DNA of 41,814 nt from an uncultured Bacteroidales bacterium (GTDB taxonomy: Bacteria; Bacteroidota; Bacteroidia; Bacteroidales; P3), in contig CALGCG010000042.1 of the NCBI GenBank assembly GCA_937884485.1, positions 1 to 41,814 of the forward strand, in the 5' to 3' direction. Under the pieces are notes generated by a model. The model saw nothing but the letters and a program-made list of their open reading frames with translations, was not told where the DNA came from and made no database searches. Both the position numbers and the translations under genes were made by a program. Shown in pieces: positions 8,072 to 15,432 of the stretch. The number at the start of each line of letters is the position of its first letter. Positions within the stretch are counted from its first letter, which is position 1.

Positions 8072-8602
8072 ATGCAGATTTTGATCATTGTGGTGGCCAT
8101 GCTGGCCACGATGGCATTGGCCGGCGGAGTGATGTACCTGCTGGTGAAACGTTATTTCGACAACGAGCAGAAGGAGCGTCTGCTGCAGATGAAGATCGAC
8201 GAGCGGCGCGAGACCTTGAAGGTGGTGACGCCCATCCGCCTGCAGGCCTACGAGAGGATGGCCCTCTTCCTGGAGCGCATCAGTCCGGACAGCCTGGTGC
8301 TGCGCTGCTACCAGCCGGGCATGGACCTGAAGCTGCTGCAGGGCGTGATGACCAAGAACATCCGCGACGAATGGGAGCACAACCTCTCGCAGCAGGTATA
8401 CCTGGCTCCCGGAACGTGGGCACGCATCCGCGAGGCGAAGGACGAGATGGTGAACCTAGTGAACTCCTGCGCCGTGACCCTGACGGACACCGACGACCCC
8501 ACACGCCTGGCCGCCACCATTTTCGCCTCCGCCGCCAAGCACCTGCCCACGGACAAGGCCCTCGAGGAACTGCACAAAGAAATCAACGAACTGTTTGGAT
8601 AA
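8072..8602 (+). CDS. Conserved membrane-anchored Bacteroidales protein
   Basis: A 176-residue protein with one N-terminal membrane helix (about residues 2-24) and a charged helical cytoplasmic-type remainder (EQKERLLQMKIDERRETLK, then YERMALFLERISPDSL). I recognise it as a conserved hypothetical type seen in Bacteroidota, without a known function. The ATG at 8072, just after AAAAAAAGGAAT, begins the helix and fits; longer frames upstream read through the sirtuin gene. It ends 9 bases before the next gene, so the sirtuin, this gene and the Ig-like lipoprotein form a likely operon. Confidence 0.75.
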   Translation: MQILIIVVAMLATMALAGGVMYLLVKRYFDNEQKERLLQMKIDERRETLKVVTPIRLQAYERMALFLERISPDSLVLRCYQPGMDLKLLQGVMTKNIRDEWEHNLSQQVYLAPGTWARIREAKDEMVNLVNSCAVTLTDTDDPTRLAATIFASAAKHLPTDKALEELHKEINELFG

Positions 8603-8611
8603 AAGACAACC

Positions 8612-10471
8612 ATGCACATTTTTTCGGAAGACAACAAAAGCAACAAAAACAACAGGGCTTACATAACCCCGCTATCCCTGTTGTTTGTGCTGTCTCTGTT
8701 GTTGTTAGCCTCCGCCTGCGCGCGGCAGGGCTACCCCACGGGAGGCCCCAAGGACGAGACGCCGCCCGTGGCCCTGGGCACACGGCCCGCCAACGAAAGC
8801 CGGGGCTTCAACGGCAAGGAGTTCTACATCCAGTTTGACGAATATGTGGTGCTGAAGAACGCCACGGAGAACGTCCTCGTGTCGCCGCCCATGAAGGAGA
8901 AGCCGGAGTTCACCACCAAAGGCAAGGGTGTGCTAGTGAAACTGAAGGACACCCTGCAGGCCAACACGACCTACCTCTTCCAGTTCAAGGAGGCCATCGC
9001 CGACTTCACGGAGGGCAACCTGCTGCCGAGCTACGAGTACGTCTTCTCGACAGGCGAGGCCATGGACACCCTGATGCTCGGCGGCCAGGTGGTCGACGCC
9101 CGCAACGGCAAGGCCTGGAAGGAGAGCGTGACGGTGATGGCTTATAGAGTGGAGAGCGGAGAGCAGAGAGTGGAGAGTGATACGATGGCCACTACGGTGC
9201 AGCCGGACTATGTGACGCGCTGCGACAAGGAGGGCAAATTCGCCTTCCACTATATCCCCGAAGGGCGCTACCGCCTGGTGGCCCTGGAGGACAAGAACCG
9301 CAACCTGCGCGTCGACGCCACCGACCCCGTGGCCTGGGACACCACGCTCGTTGCCAGCCACCCGCAGGCACGCCGCCTCCCGGCCAGCGACAGCATTCAG
9401 GACGACCTCCCGGCCGTTAATGCAATCAAACAATCAAACAATCAAGCAATCACCCTCCGCCTCTCGGCCCCCGAGAACCGTCAGCAGCGCATCCTGAAGA
9501 GCGAATTCGCCGAGGCCGGACGCATCACCATCGTCAGCCAGCTGCCGATGCAGAACCCTCGTATCGAAGATGAAAGGGCGCAATGGCAATGGCGTCTCAA
9601 CGAAAAGCGCGACACCCTCACGGCCTGGTGTTTCGATGCCAAACGGGATTCGGCGCGCCTCGTCATCTCCGACACCGGGCTGCAGGACACCCTCAAGCTG
9701 CGCTACACCGCCAGCCGCAAGGGCGGCCGCCGCATGGCCGGAGTCAAGGAAGAGAAGGCGCCCCTGATGAAAGCCCTCTGCGACGGCAACAAAGCCTACT
9801 ACGACGACCTGCGGCTGGCCTTCACCAACCCAATCGTCGAAGTGGCCGACAGCGCGACGGCCGAAGTCATGCTCCTCAAGGACAGCACTGTCAGCCGCTG
9901 TGCTGTGGTCCTCGACAGCAACGGCATCGTAGCCCGCATCATGGCTAACGACATCAAGAGCGACGAGCAATACCGCGTGCGGCTGGCCGGAGGCCTCTTC
10001 ACCGACCTCTACGGCAACCGCAGCGACAGCCTCATATTCACCATGACCCCCAAGGACTACGGCACCCTGAGCATCGACATAGACAACCGCATGGGAGCCC
10101 CCTTGGTCGTCGAGGTGCTGGACAGCAAGGACACCGTCGTGGCCTCGCAGGTGCTTGCGCGCTCCGGCAAACTGCGGTTCCTCCACCTGCCCTCAGGCGA
10201 CTACCGCCTGCGCGCCGTCGTCGACGCCGACAGCAACGGCCGCTGGACCCCCGGCGATTACCGCCTCCAGCGTCAGCCCGAGCAGTCCATACTCTTCGAG
10301 AAAACCCTCAGCCTGCGTGAGAAATGGGAGATGGAGGAGCGATGGACCGTCGAGCCACCCAAGGCAAAAACCCTTGAACGGAAGACCATCCTCGATCGTC
10401 CCAAAACGCTGATGCCCACCACCCCGGGCACGCTCCCCGTCCGGACCGCCAAACCCATTGGTAAACAATAA
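8612..10471 (+). CDS. Ig-like domain lipoprotein
   Basis: A 619-residue lipoprotein with a lipobox at LASAC36. After it comes a GGPKDETPP segment and a bacterial Ig-like domain (about 45-150, with FNGKEFYIQFDEYV), as in the Bacteroidetes Big_5-type lipoproteins. Later segments include carboxypeptidase-regulatory-like folds (DGKFAFHYIPEGRYRL-like stretch and LPSGDYRLRAVVDADSNGRW). It likely sits in the outer membrane. Two in-frame low-complexity inserts look like absorbed intergenic microrepeats: GTGGAGAG units (9152-9180, peptide RVESGEQRVES) and CAATCAAA units (9423-9452, peptide IKQSNNQAIT). A hairpin lies in the signal-peptide codons. The downstream flippase starts 17 bases after its stop. 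Confidence 0.8.
   Translation: MHIFSEDNKSNKNNRAYITPLSLLFVLSLLLLASACARQGYPTGGPKDETPPVALGTRPANESRGFNGKEFYIQFDEYVVLKNATENVLVSPPMKEKPEFTTKGKGVLVKLKDTLQANTTYLFQFKEAIADFTEGNLLPSYEYVFSTGEAMDTLMLGGQVVDARNGKAWKESVTVMAYRVESGEQRVESDTMATTVQPDYVTRCDKEGKFAFHYIPEGRYRLVALEDKNRNLRVDATDPVAWDTTLVASHPQARRLPASDSIQDDLPAVNAIKQSNNQAITLRLSAPENRQQRILKSEFAEAGRITIVSQLPMQNPRIEDERAQWQWRLNEKRDTLTAWCFDAKRDSARLVISDTGLQDTLKLRYTASRKGGRRMAGVKEEKAPLMKALCDGNKAYYDDLRLAFTNPIVEVADSATAEVMLLKDSTVSRCAVVLDSNGIVARIMANDIKSDEQYRVRLAGGLFTDLYGNRSDSLIFTMTPKDYGTLSIDIDNRMGAPLVVEVLDSKDTVVASQVLARSGKLRFLHLPSGDYRLRAVVDADSNGRWTPGDYRLQRQPEQSILFEKTLSLREKWEMEERWTVEPPKAKTLERKTILDRPKTLMPTTPGTLPVRTAKPIGKQ
8647..8686 (+). terminator. Terminator-like stem-loop inside the lipoprotein signal-peptide codons
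   Basis: AAACAACAGGG (8647-8657) pairs perfectly with CCCTGTTGTTT (8676-8686) around an 18-base loop and is followed by a T-rich stretch that encodes the hydrophobic core of the signal peptide. It lies 45-84 bases after the stop of the upstream gene, where that gene's terminator would be expected. Confidence 0.4.
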
Positions 10472-10488
10472 GAAACACCCCACAGGCC

Positions 10489-11832
10489 ATGCAGAAGAAG
10501 CTACTCTCCGGACTCTTTTGGGTGTTGCTGGCCAACCTGCTGGTAAAACCCTTCTGGATACTCGGCGTCGAGGTAGGCGTGCAGAACGCCGTCGGCAACG
10601 AGGTCTACGGCTTCTACTTCTCCATCTTCAACCTGGCCTATATCCTCAACATCCTGCTGGACTTGGGCGTCACCAACTTCAACACCCGCAACATCGCCCA
10701 GCACCCCCAACTCATCGGCAAGCACCTCAGCGGCATCCTCGGCATCAAGGTGTGCCTGCTGGGCCTCTACCTGGTGGTGGCCTTCACCGCCGGAGCCCTG
10801 CTGGGCTACGGCAGCCAGGAGTTCCGCCTGCTGGCGTGGCTCACGCTCTGCCAATTCCTCAACTCGCTCATCCTCTACCTGCGCAGCAACTTCGAGGGGC
10901 TGCTGCTGTTCCGCTGGGACAGCCTCTTCTCCGTCCTCGACCGCGTGCTGATGATTCTCATCTGCGGCTGCCTGCTGTGGGGGCCGCTGCGCGAGGGCTT
11001 CAACATCTACTGGTTCGTCTATGCGCAGGCGATAGCCTACGGGCTGACGGCCTTGCTGGCCTTTGCCATCATCGCCCGCAAGGCGCACTTCCGCCGCCTG
11101 CGGTGGGACCGCCGTTTCTTCCTCGTCATCCTCAAGCAGAGCGCCCCCTTCGCCCTGCTGGTGCTGCTCATGGCCAGCTACAACCGCATCGACCCCATCC
11201 TGCTGCGCCGCCTGGCCAGCGACGCCGAGGCGGGCATCTACGCCGGCGCCTTCCGCCTCCTCGACGCCCTCACGATGGTCTGCTATCTCGTCAGCGTCCC
11301 CCTGCTACCCGTCTTCTCGAAAATCTTCGCCGACATGGGACGCAGGCAGCCTGCCTGCGACACCACTCAGCCACTCCAGGACGCCCTCCGCCTCGTTTTC
11401 TGGCCCATGATGCTCTTCGCCGCGGGCGCCGCTGTCCTCTGCGTCCTCTGGGCCGAGCCGCTGATGGCCTTGCTCTACCACGGACGCGGCGAGCCATACG
11501 TGCCAGTGTTCCGCATCGTCATCTTCGGACTCATCCCCATCGGACTCACCTACATCTTCGGCACCCTGCTCACCGCCGACGGACGCCTGCGCCAACTCAA
11601 CCTCTTCGCCGCCAGCAGCCTGGTGCTCAACGTCGCGGTCAACCTCCTGCTCATCCCCCGCTTCGGCGCCGTAGGCTCCGCCTGGGCATCCCTCGCGGCG
11701 CAGAGCTTCATGGCCCTCGCCCAACTTATTCTTGCCATACGAATCTGCCACCTGCCTCTTTCCGCTTTCCTCCCACCCCAACCCAACGATTTCCGCCACC
11801 TCTTCACCACCCTTCGAAACACCACAACCTAA
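10489..11832 (+). CDS. Polysaccharide flippase (Wzx/MATE-like)
   Basis: A 447-residue integral membrane protein of the oligosaccharide flippase family with about 12-14 hydrophobic helices. The N-terminus (LLSGLFWVLLANLLVKPFWI) and segments such as VYGFYFSIFNLAYILNILLDLG and NRIDPILLRRLASDAEAGIYAGAFRLLDAL match the PST exporter pattern. It should move lipid-linked sugar units across the inner membrane for a surface glycan. It follows the Ig-like lipoprotein by 17 bases. No glycosyltransferase cluster is adjacent, so its substrate cannot be named. Confidence 0.85.
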   Translation: MQKKLLSGLFWVLLANLLVKPFWILGVEVGVQNAVGNEVYGFYFSIFNLAYILNILLDLGVTNFNTRNIAQHPQLIGKHLSGILGIKVCLLGLYLVVAFTAGALLGYGSQEFRLLAWLTLCQFLNSLILYLRSNFEGLLLFRWDSLFSVLDRVLMILICGCLLWGPLREGFNIYWFVYAQAIAYGLTALLAFAIIARKAHFRRLRWDRRFFLVILKQSAPFALLVLLMASYNRIDPILLRRLASDAEAGIYAGAFRLLDALTMVCYLVSVPLLPVFSKIFADMGRRQPACDTTQPLQDALRLVFWPMMLFAAGAAVLCVLWAEPLMALLYHGRGEPYVPVFRIVIFGLIPIGLTYIFGTLLTADGRLRQLNLFAASSLVLNVAVNLLLIPRFGAVGSAWASLAAQSFMALAQLILAIRICHLPLSAFLPPQPNDFRHLFTTLRNTTT

Positions 11833-11905
11833 AAACATACTATCCTACACAATATTTCCGACAACTTTCCGTTATAAGTGATATATCAAATAAATGCCGA
11901 TAGAA

Positions 11906-12349
11906 ATGAAACATTTCAAGACCACTGCCCTGCTGCTTGTCCTATCCACATGCCTACTGACTGTGGCATGCAGCAAAGAAGAAGTTAAACCAGCCTTCCC
12001 CGAGACACAAGTTGTCGGCACCTGGCGTATACCCCTCAATCTCCCTTCCGACGTCTTCAGTTCTGCCGGACAGAAACTAATCTTCTCCGACGACCACACC
12101 GTCAACTTCAGCGGTCACCTTTTCGAAAAATGGATAATTGACGGTCGCGACATCATTTGCTCCAACTATGTTATCGCCAATGGTTCCCGCGAAGTCGATG
12201 TAATGAAATTCACAATCAACGGTCTCAACGACTCCGTCATGATTGCCGAAATAATGTACACTCATTCCATTGACAATTACATTGACAAAACGTGCGACCT
12301 CAGTGGTATTTACACCCGCATCAAGGAAGACAATCAAGCCAATCAATAA
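11906..12349 (+). CDS. Small lipocalin-like lipoprotein
   Basis: A 147-residue lipoprotein with a lipobox ending LTVAC22 followed by SKEE. The mature part, beginning near VVGTWRIPLN and continuing with KLIFSDDHTVNFSG, has the strand pattern of small lipocalin-like or DUF-type lipoproteins of Bacteroidales that bind unknown ligands. An ATG at 11894 gives a four-residue extension; 11906 is preferred because it begins with MKHFK, the usual signal-peptide start. Its base composition is less GC-rich than the flanking flippase and fabD genes. Function unknown. Confidence 0.65.
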   Translation: MKHFKTTALLLVLSTCLLTVACSKEEVKPAFPETQVVGTWRIPLNLPSDVFSSAGQKLIFSDDHTVNFSGHLFEKWIIDGRDIICSNYVIANGSREVDVMKFTINGLNDSVMIAEIMYTHSIDNYIDKTCDLSGIYTRIKEDNQANQ

Positions 12350-12378
12350 TACTAACTAAACCAATCAAGATCACAACA

Positions 12379-13257
12379 ATGAAAGCATACGTATTTCCCG
12401 GCCAGGGAGCCCAGTTTGTGGGCATGGGCAAGAACCTCTATGACGGCAGCGACGAGTGCCGCGCCATGTTTGAGAAAGCCAACGACATCATCGGCTTCCG
12501 CATCACGGACCTCATGTTCGCCGGCACGCCGGAGGACCTCAAGCAGACCCGCGTCACCCAGCCCGCCATCTTCCTCCACAGCGTCATCCTGGCCAAATAC
12601 ATGGGAGAGAACTTCAAGCCCGACATGGTCGGCGGCCACTCCCTCGGCGAGTTCTCCGCCCTCGTTGCCGCCGGCGCCATGAGCTTCGAAGACGGCCTGC
12701 GCCTCGTCATCGCCCGTGCCAACGCCATGCAGCGCTGCTGCGAGAAGACCCCATCCACCATGGCCGCCGTGCTCAAGCTCGACGACAAGACCGTCGAGGA
12801 CATCTGCGCCTCCGTCAGCGGTGAGGTCGTCGTGCCCGCCAACTACAACTGCCCCGGCCAGCTGGTCATCAGTGGCACCAACGAAGGCGTGGCCCGCGTC
12901 TGCGAGCTCGTCAAGGAAGCCAAAGGCAAAGCCCTGCCCCTGGCCGTCGGCGGCGCCTTCCACAGCCCCCTCATGGAACCCGCACGCGTCGAACTGGCCG
13001 AAGCCATCGAGCGCACCACCTTCCACGCCCCGGTCTGCCCCTGCTACCAGAACGTCGACGCCCTGCCGCACAGCGACCCCGCCGACATCAAGAAGAACCT
13101 CCTCATGCAGCTCACCTCGCCCGTCCGCTGGACTGCTACCGTGCAGCACATGATGGCCGACGGCGCCACCGAGTTCATCGAGGTAGGCCCCGGCACCGCC
13201 CTGCAGGGTATGGTCAAACGCGTCGACGCCAACGCCAACGCCCACTCCGCCGAATAA
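12379..13257 (+). CDS. fabD: Malonyl-CoA:ACP transacylase
   Basis: A 292-residue enzyme that loads malonyl groups from CoA onto acyl carrier protein for fatty-acid synthesis in the cytoplasm. It carries GQGAQ at the N-terminus, the nucleophile Ser in GHSLGE, a conserved Arg in the VIARANAM region and the catalytic His in GAFHSPLM, then VEVGPG near the end. Length is normal for FabD. The ATG at 12379 directly precedes KAYVFPGQG; the longer upstream frame overlaps the lipoprotein gene and is not conserved-looking. A strong terminator follows. Confidence 0.95.
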   Translation: MKAYVFPGQGAQFVGMGKNLYDGSDECRAMFEKANDIIGFRITDLMFAGTPEDLKQTRVTQPAIFLHSVILAKYMGENFKPDMVGGHSLGEFSALVAAGAMSFEDGLRLVIARANAMQRCCEKTPSTMAAVLKLDDKTVEDICASVSGEVVVPANYNCPGQLVISGTNEGVARVCELVKEAKGKALPLAVGGAFHSPLMEPARVELAEAIERTTFHAPVCPCYQNVDALPHSDPADIKKNLLMQLTSPVRWTATVQHMMADGATEFIEVGPGTALQGMVKRVDANANAHSAE

Positions 13258-13280
13258 ACGGCCTAACAGGGTCGGCCAAT

Positions 13281-13330
13281 CGAATCAGCTTATTAGGTCG
13301 GCGAATTAAGCGAATTATACGAATTATCTA
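13281..13330. repeat. GAATTA microrepeat
   Basis: GTCGGCGAATTAAGC, GAATTATAC and GAATTATCT form a degenerate 9-10-bp repeat after fabD. A related sequence in opposite orientation lies at 15785-15823 after kbl, and shorter relatives at 3100-3165. It is a dispersed intergenic microrepeat. Confidence 0.5.
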
Positions 13331-13339
13331 ATACCACAC

Positions 13340-13382
13340 CCGGGAGGCCCGAATCTTGCGATTCGGGCCTCCCGGTTTTTTT
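13340..13382 (+). terminator. Strong rho-independent terminator after fabD
   Basis: A perfect 15-bp stem, 13340-13354 (CCGGGAGGCCCGAAT) with 13361-13375, closes a 6-base loop (CTTGCG) and is followed by seven T residues. It is the clearest terminator in the window. Confidence 0.95.
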
Positions 13383-13407
13383 ATTTATACCAAGAAGAAA
13401 AATAAAT

Positions 13408-13438
13408 TTTGCAGAATTAAATTATTGTCGTATCTTTG
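13408..13438 (+). promoter_or_regulatory. Promoter of the OmpA-lipoprotein island
   Basis: TTTG at 13408-13411 and TATCTTTG at 13431-13438 are 19 bp apart, a full match to the Bacteroidetes -33/-7 consensus. Transcription would begin near 13445, giving a leader of roughly 335 bases before the ATG at 13781. The leader contains the structured element at 13545-13669. Confidence 0.8.
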
Positions 13439-13544
13439 CAGTCGAAATATGAACGAAATAGTAACGAAAAATAATGCCAATGAAACATAGCGCATAAATT
13501 AATATGCACATCATAGAATAGAAAAAAGCGAAGTTTGCAGAACT

Positions 13545-13669
13545 GGTTCTCCTGAAACTTGGACACTTTCAGAGATTTTCCCCAGCTTTAGCGACAGCGT
13601 TACCACGTTTGGCGTGGACTTATACGTTGTAATTGGGGAAAACAGGTAGTCCAAGACCTCAGGAGAACC
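13545..13669 (+). ncRNA. Rod-shaped structured RNA element in the 5' leader
   Basis: Nested perfect stems are present: GGTTCTCCTGA (13545-13555) with 13659-13669; CTTGGAC (13558-13564) with 13649-13655; TTTTCCCCA (13576-13584) with 13634-13642; ACAGCGT (13594-13600) with 13624-13630 with one G-U pair; and CCACG (13603-13607) with 13613-13617. Between the second and third stems is an asymmetric bubble (11 and 6 bases). The overall shape is a long rod with a central bubble, a general look shared with 6S RNAs, but it is joined directly to a downstream frame, so a cis-regulatory leader is equally possible. Family not recognised. Confidence 0.7.
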
Positions 13670-13670
13670 G

Positions 13671-13739
13671 ATGAAGACTTACAAGTGCCACGCTCTTTTT
13701 ATGTGCATATTCCATCGGCACGAAATCAACCTATTATAA
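13671..13739 (+). CDS. Possible 22-aa leader peptide
   Basis: ATG at 13671 opens 22 codons ending TAA at 13737-13739 (peptide starting MKTYKCHALF). AGGAG at 13660-13664 sits at Shine-Dalgarno distance before it but is paired inside the closing stem of the RNA element. It may be a regulated leader peptide or chance. Bacteroidota rarely rely on Shine-Dalgarno pairing, which lowers confidence. Confidence 0.3.
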   Translation: MKTYKCHALFMCIFHRHEINLL

Positions 13740-13741
13740 AC

Positions 13742-13783
13742 AAAACCGATGTGTCGATGGGATATAACAGACCAGAAAAAATG
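13742..13783 (+). repeat. Duplicated gene leader, copy A
   Basis: ACCGATGTGTCGATGGG followed by ATATAACAGACC and an A-run precedes the ATG of the OmpA-domain gene. A close relative lies at 14931-14971 before the next gene. Both copies end at or just before the start codon. Confidence 0.6.
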
Positions 13784-14911
13784 AAGCAATATATAAAATT
13801 TTATCTGCTATCTTGCACCGCATTATTATTATTATGTTCATGTGGCGCTAGTGGCAAGCAGGCCAATTCTGAACTAAATCACCAATGGAGATTGGGGGAA
13901 ATTAATCTACGATATAATAATTGCTTGAGATCAGCACATTCTGCTGCGGATTCCGCAGAATGCGAGAGCAATCGCGACAAGGAGGTAGAAGAGGAGAACG
14001 AAAAATACGAGAATGAGAAAGAAATCATAAAAGAAATTAGTTCGTGCCAAGAAGTCCAAACAACCATACTTGAATGCTGGGGATATTCAAAAAAAGAAGC
14101 AAAGAAGACAGCAAGAGAATTGGCATCAAAGAGAAGTATAAATAATTTTTCATTTGATTGCGGAGAAGCAATTGCGGAGCTACGGTCAAATGGTTTCAAA
14201 GACCATTCCGGAACCCAAATTTTTACCGAAAACTTACCGAAGTTTGGCATATCTGCAGACAGTGCTAATTCTGCCATCACAAAATACTATGAAGATGACT
14301 TATTCTATGATGATGGATTATCCAATTCAAAAGATGCTGCAACACAGTGCCTGATGCAAATACGAATAGGTAAAGATATCAAAATTACAAAAAAATTGCT
14401 TATCGAATTGGAGCTATTGGAGGATGATAGCAGTGATGACGACGACAGTGATGATAGCAATGACAGCAATGTTAGTCCTGCAAATCCTCCAAGACCCGAT
14501 ATTCCTCATGATACCCCAACATCTCCCAGTCCCATAAAACCATCTCCAACCAACACATATCAGACCGATGCTGCGAAAATCTCGGAACTATCCGTTTCAA
14601 AGTATGGATTTAATGAAGATAAACTCACACAAAATCAGATGCGAGAGTTGGATGCAGTTATAGAATTTATGGAAAAATGGCCAAACGCAGTAGTTACGAT
14701 CATTGGACATACTTGTAATATCGGAAGTGAAGACAATAACAAAATTGTTGGGATGCGTCGTGCTCAGCAAGCTAAATCATACATTGTAGGACATGGTATA
14801 AAGGAAAACCGTATTATTGAACTTAGCAAAGCAGCGAGTGAGCCTTGTGCAGATAATAATACAGAAGAAGGCCGCCAATTAAACAGAAGAATTACTTTTA
14901 TCGTCAAATAA
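13781..14911 (+). CDS. OmpA-domain lipoprotein
   Basis: A 376-residue lipoprotein with lipobox CSC21. A charged helical region with several Cys (about 30-240) leads to an acidic Asp/Ser-rich stretch (about 216-230) and a Pro/Ser/Thr linker, then an OmpA-like peptidoglycan-binding domain (about 265-376) with GHTCNIGS, RRAQQAKSYIV and LNRRITF. In the usual GHTD motif the Asp, which in OmpA homologues contacts diaminopimelate, is Cys here; a second Cys occurs in EPCADN, so a disulfide is possible. Arg of RRA is kept. The gene is clearly AT-rich against fabD and kbl. The ATG at 13781 is chosen because it starts the signal sequence; the frame is open from 13685. It likely tethers the outer membrane to the cell wall. 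Confidence 0.8.
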   Translation: MKQYIKFYLLSCTALLLLCSCGASGKQANSELNHQWRLGEINLRYNNCLRSAHSAADSAECESNRDKEVEEENEKYENEKEIIKEISSCQEVQTTILECWGYSKKEAKKTARELASKRSINNFSFDCGEAIAELRSNGFKDHSGTQIFTENLPKFGISADSANSAITKYYEDDLFYDDGLSNSKDAATQCLMQIRIGKDIKITKKLLIELELLEDDSSDDDDSDDSNDSNVSPANPPRPDIPHDTPTSPSPIKPSPTNTYQTDAAKISELSVSKYGFNEDKLTQNQMRELDAVIEFMEKWPNAVVTIIGHTCNIGSEDNNKIVGMRRAQQAKSYIVGHGIKENRIIELSKAASEPCADNNTEEGRQLNRRITFIVK

Positions 14912-14930
14912 ACCTTTTTTTTATTTAAGA

Positions 14931-14971
14931 ACCGATGGGCCGATGGTATATAACTGGCACAAAAAAACATG
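14931..14971 (+). repeat. Duplicated gene leader, copy B
   Basis: ACCGATGGGCCGATGG, TATATAACTGGCAC and an A-run lead to ATG at 14969. The layout mirrors the sequence at 13742-13783, with the same GATG spacing and the same TATAAC block. Confidence 0.6.
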
Positions 14972-15316
14972 AAAAAAATATTAATGTTATTCGCCATGGT
15001 GGGAATGATTCTCACGGCAAACGCACAGATGTGCAAGACAACGCAAGGTGTTGAACCCACAATTGAAAAAGCAAGCGATTGTGATGTAATCAATGTTAAA
15101 CTTGAAAACACAAATTCCTACAAGGTTACTGTAATTATGGAAGTCAAAGTTGTTGATGTAGATGGTAATGAGGTTATTAGACAGAAAACTGTAGTTATCC
15201 CCGCAAACAAAAAAGACAAGGTAGTAAAATTCAGAACGAAAAAAATAAAAGGGGAAACAAAATGTGCTGACGTCTCCGAGTGCGAAGTATCTTTACGTGT
15301 AGAATTATGTGAGTAA
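14969..15316 (+). CDS. Small secreted protein of unknown function
   Basis: A 115-residue protein with a signal peptide of about 19 residues (ending NANAQ). The mature part has five Cys (MCKTT, SDCDV, TKCAD, ECEV and ELCE) and alternating strand-like segments such as YKVTVIMEVKVVDVDG, suggesting a compact beta fold stabilised by disulfides. I recognise no family. It follows the OmpA-domain gene by 57 bases, shares its leader sequence and AT-rich composition, and is closed by a hairpin, so the two probably form one unit and may act together at the cell surface. Confidence 0.7.
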   Translation: MKKILMLFAMVGMILTANAQMCKTTQGVEPTIEKASDCDVINVKLENTNSYKVTVIMEVKVVDVDGNEVIRQKTVVIPANKKDKVVKFRTKKIKGETKCADVSECEVSLRVELCE

Positions 15317-15341
15317 ACTTAGAAAATGTTATAGCACAACA

Positions 15342-15380
15342 AACCAAGCTCATGATGGGATGCATCATGAGCTTGGTTCT
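15342..15380 (+). terminator. Terminator-like stem-loop closing the island
   Basis: A perfect 16-bp stem (15342-15357 with 15363-15378, AACCAAGCTCATGATG) closes a 5-base loop. It lies 26 bases after the stop at 15316. The following bases (CTTGTATAAC) are only weakly U-rich. Confidence 0.7.
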
Positions 15381-15432
15381 TGTATAACAATGTCAACGAT
15401 TCTCAATGGTATTGATGCATGTCCTTCCGATA

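Noticed and set aside
13545..13669. Calling the structured leader a 6S RNA
   Set aside because: The rod with central bubble is suggestive, but I cannot confirm any 6S consensus and the element is joined to a downstream frame; only a neutral call is supported.
13685..13780. Extended start of the OmpA-domain lipoprotein
   Set aside because: The 32 extra residues would place the signal peptide inside the protein and translate the repeated leader sequence.
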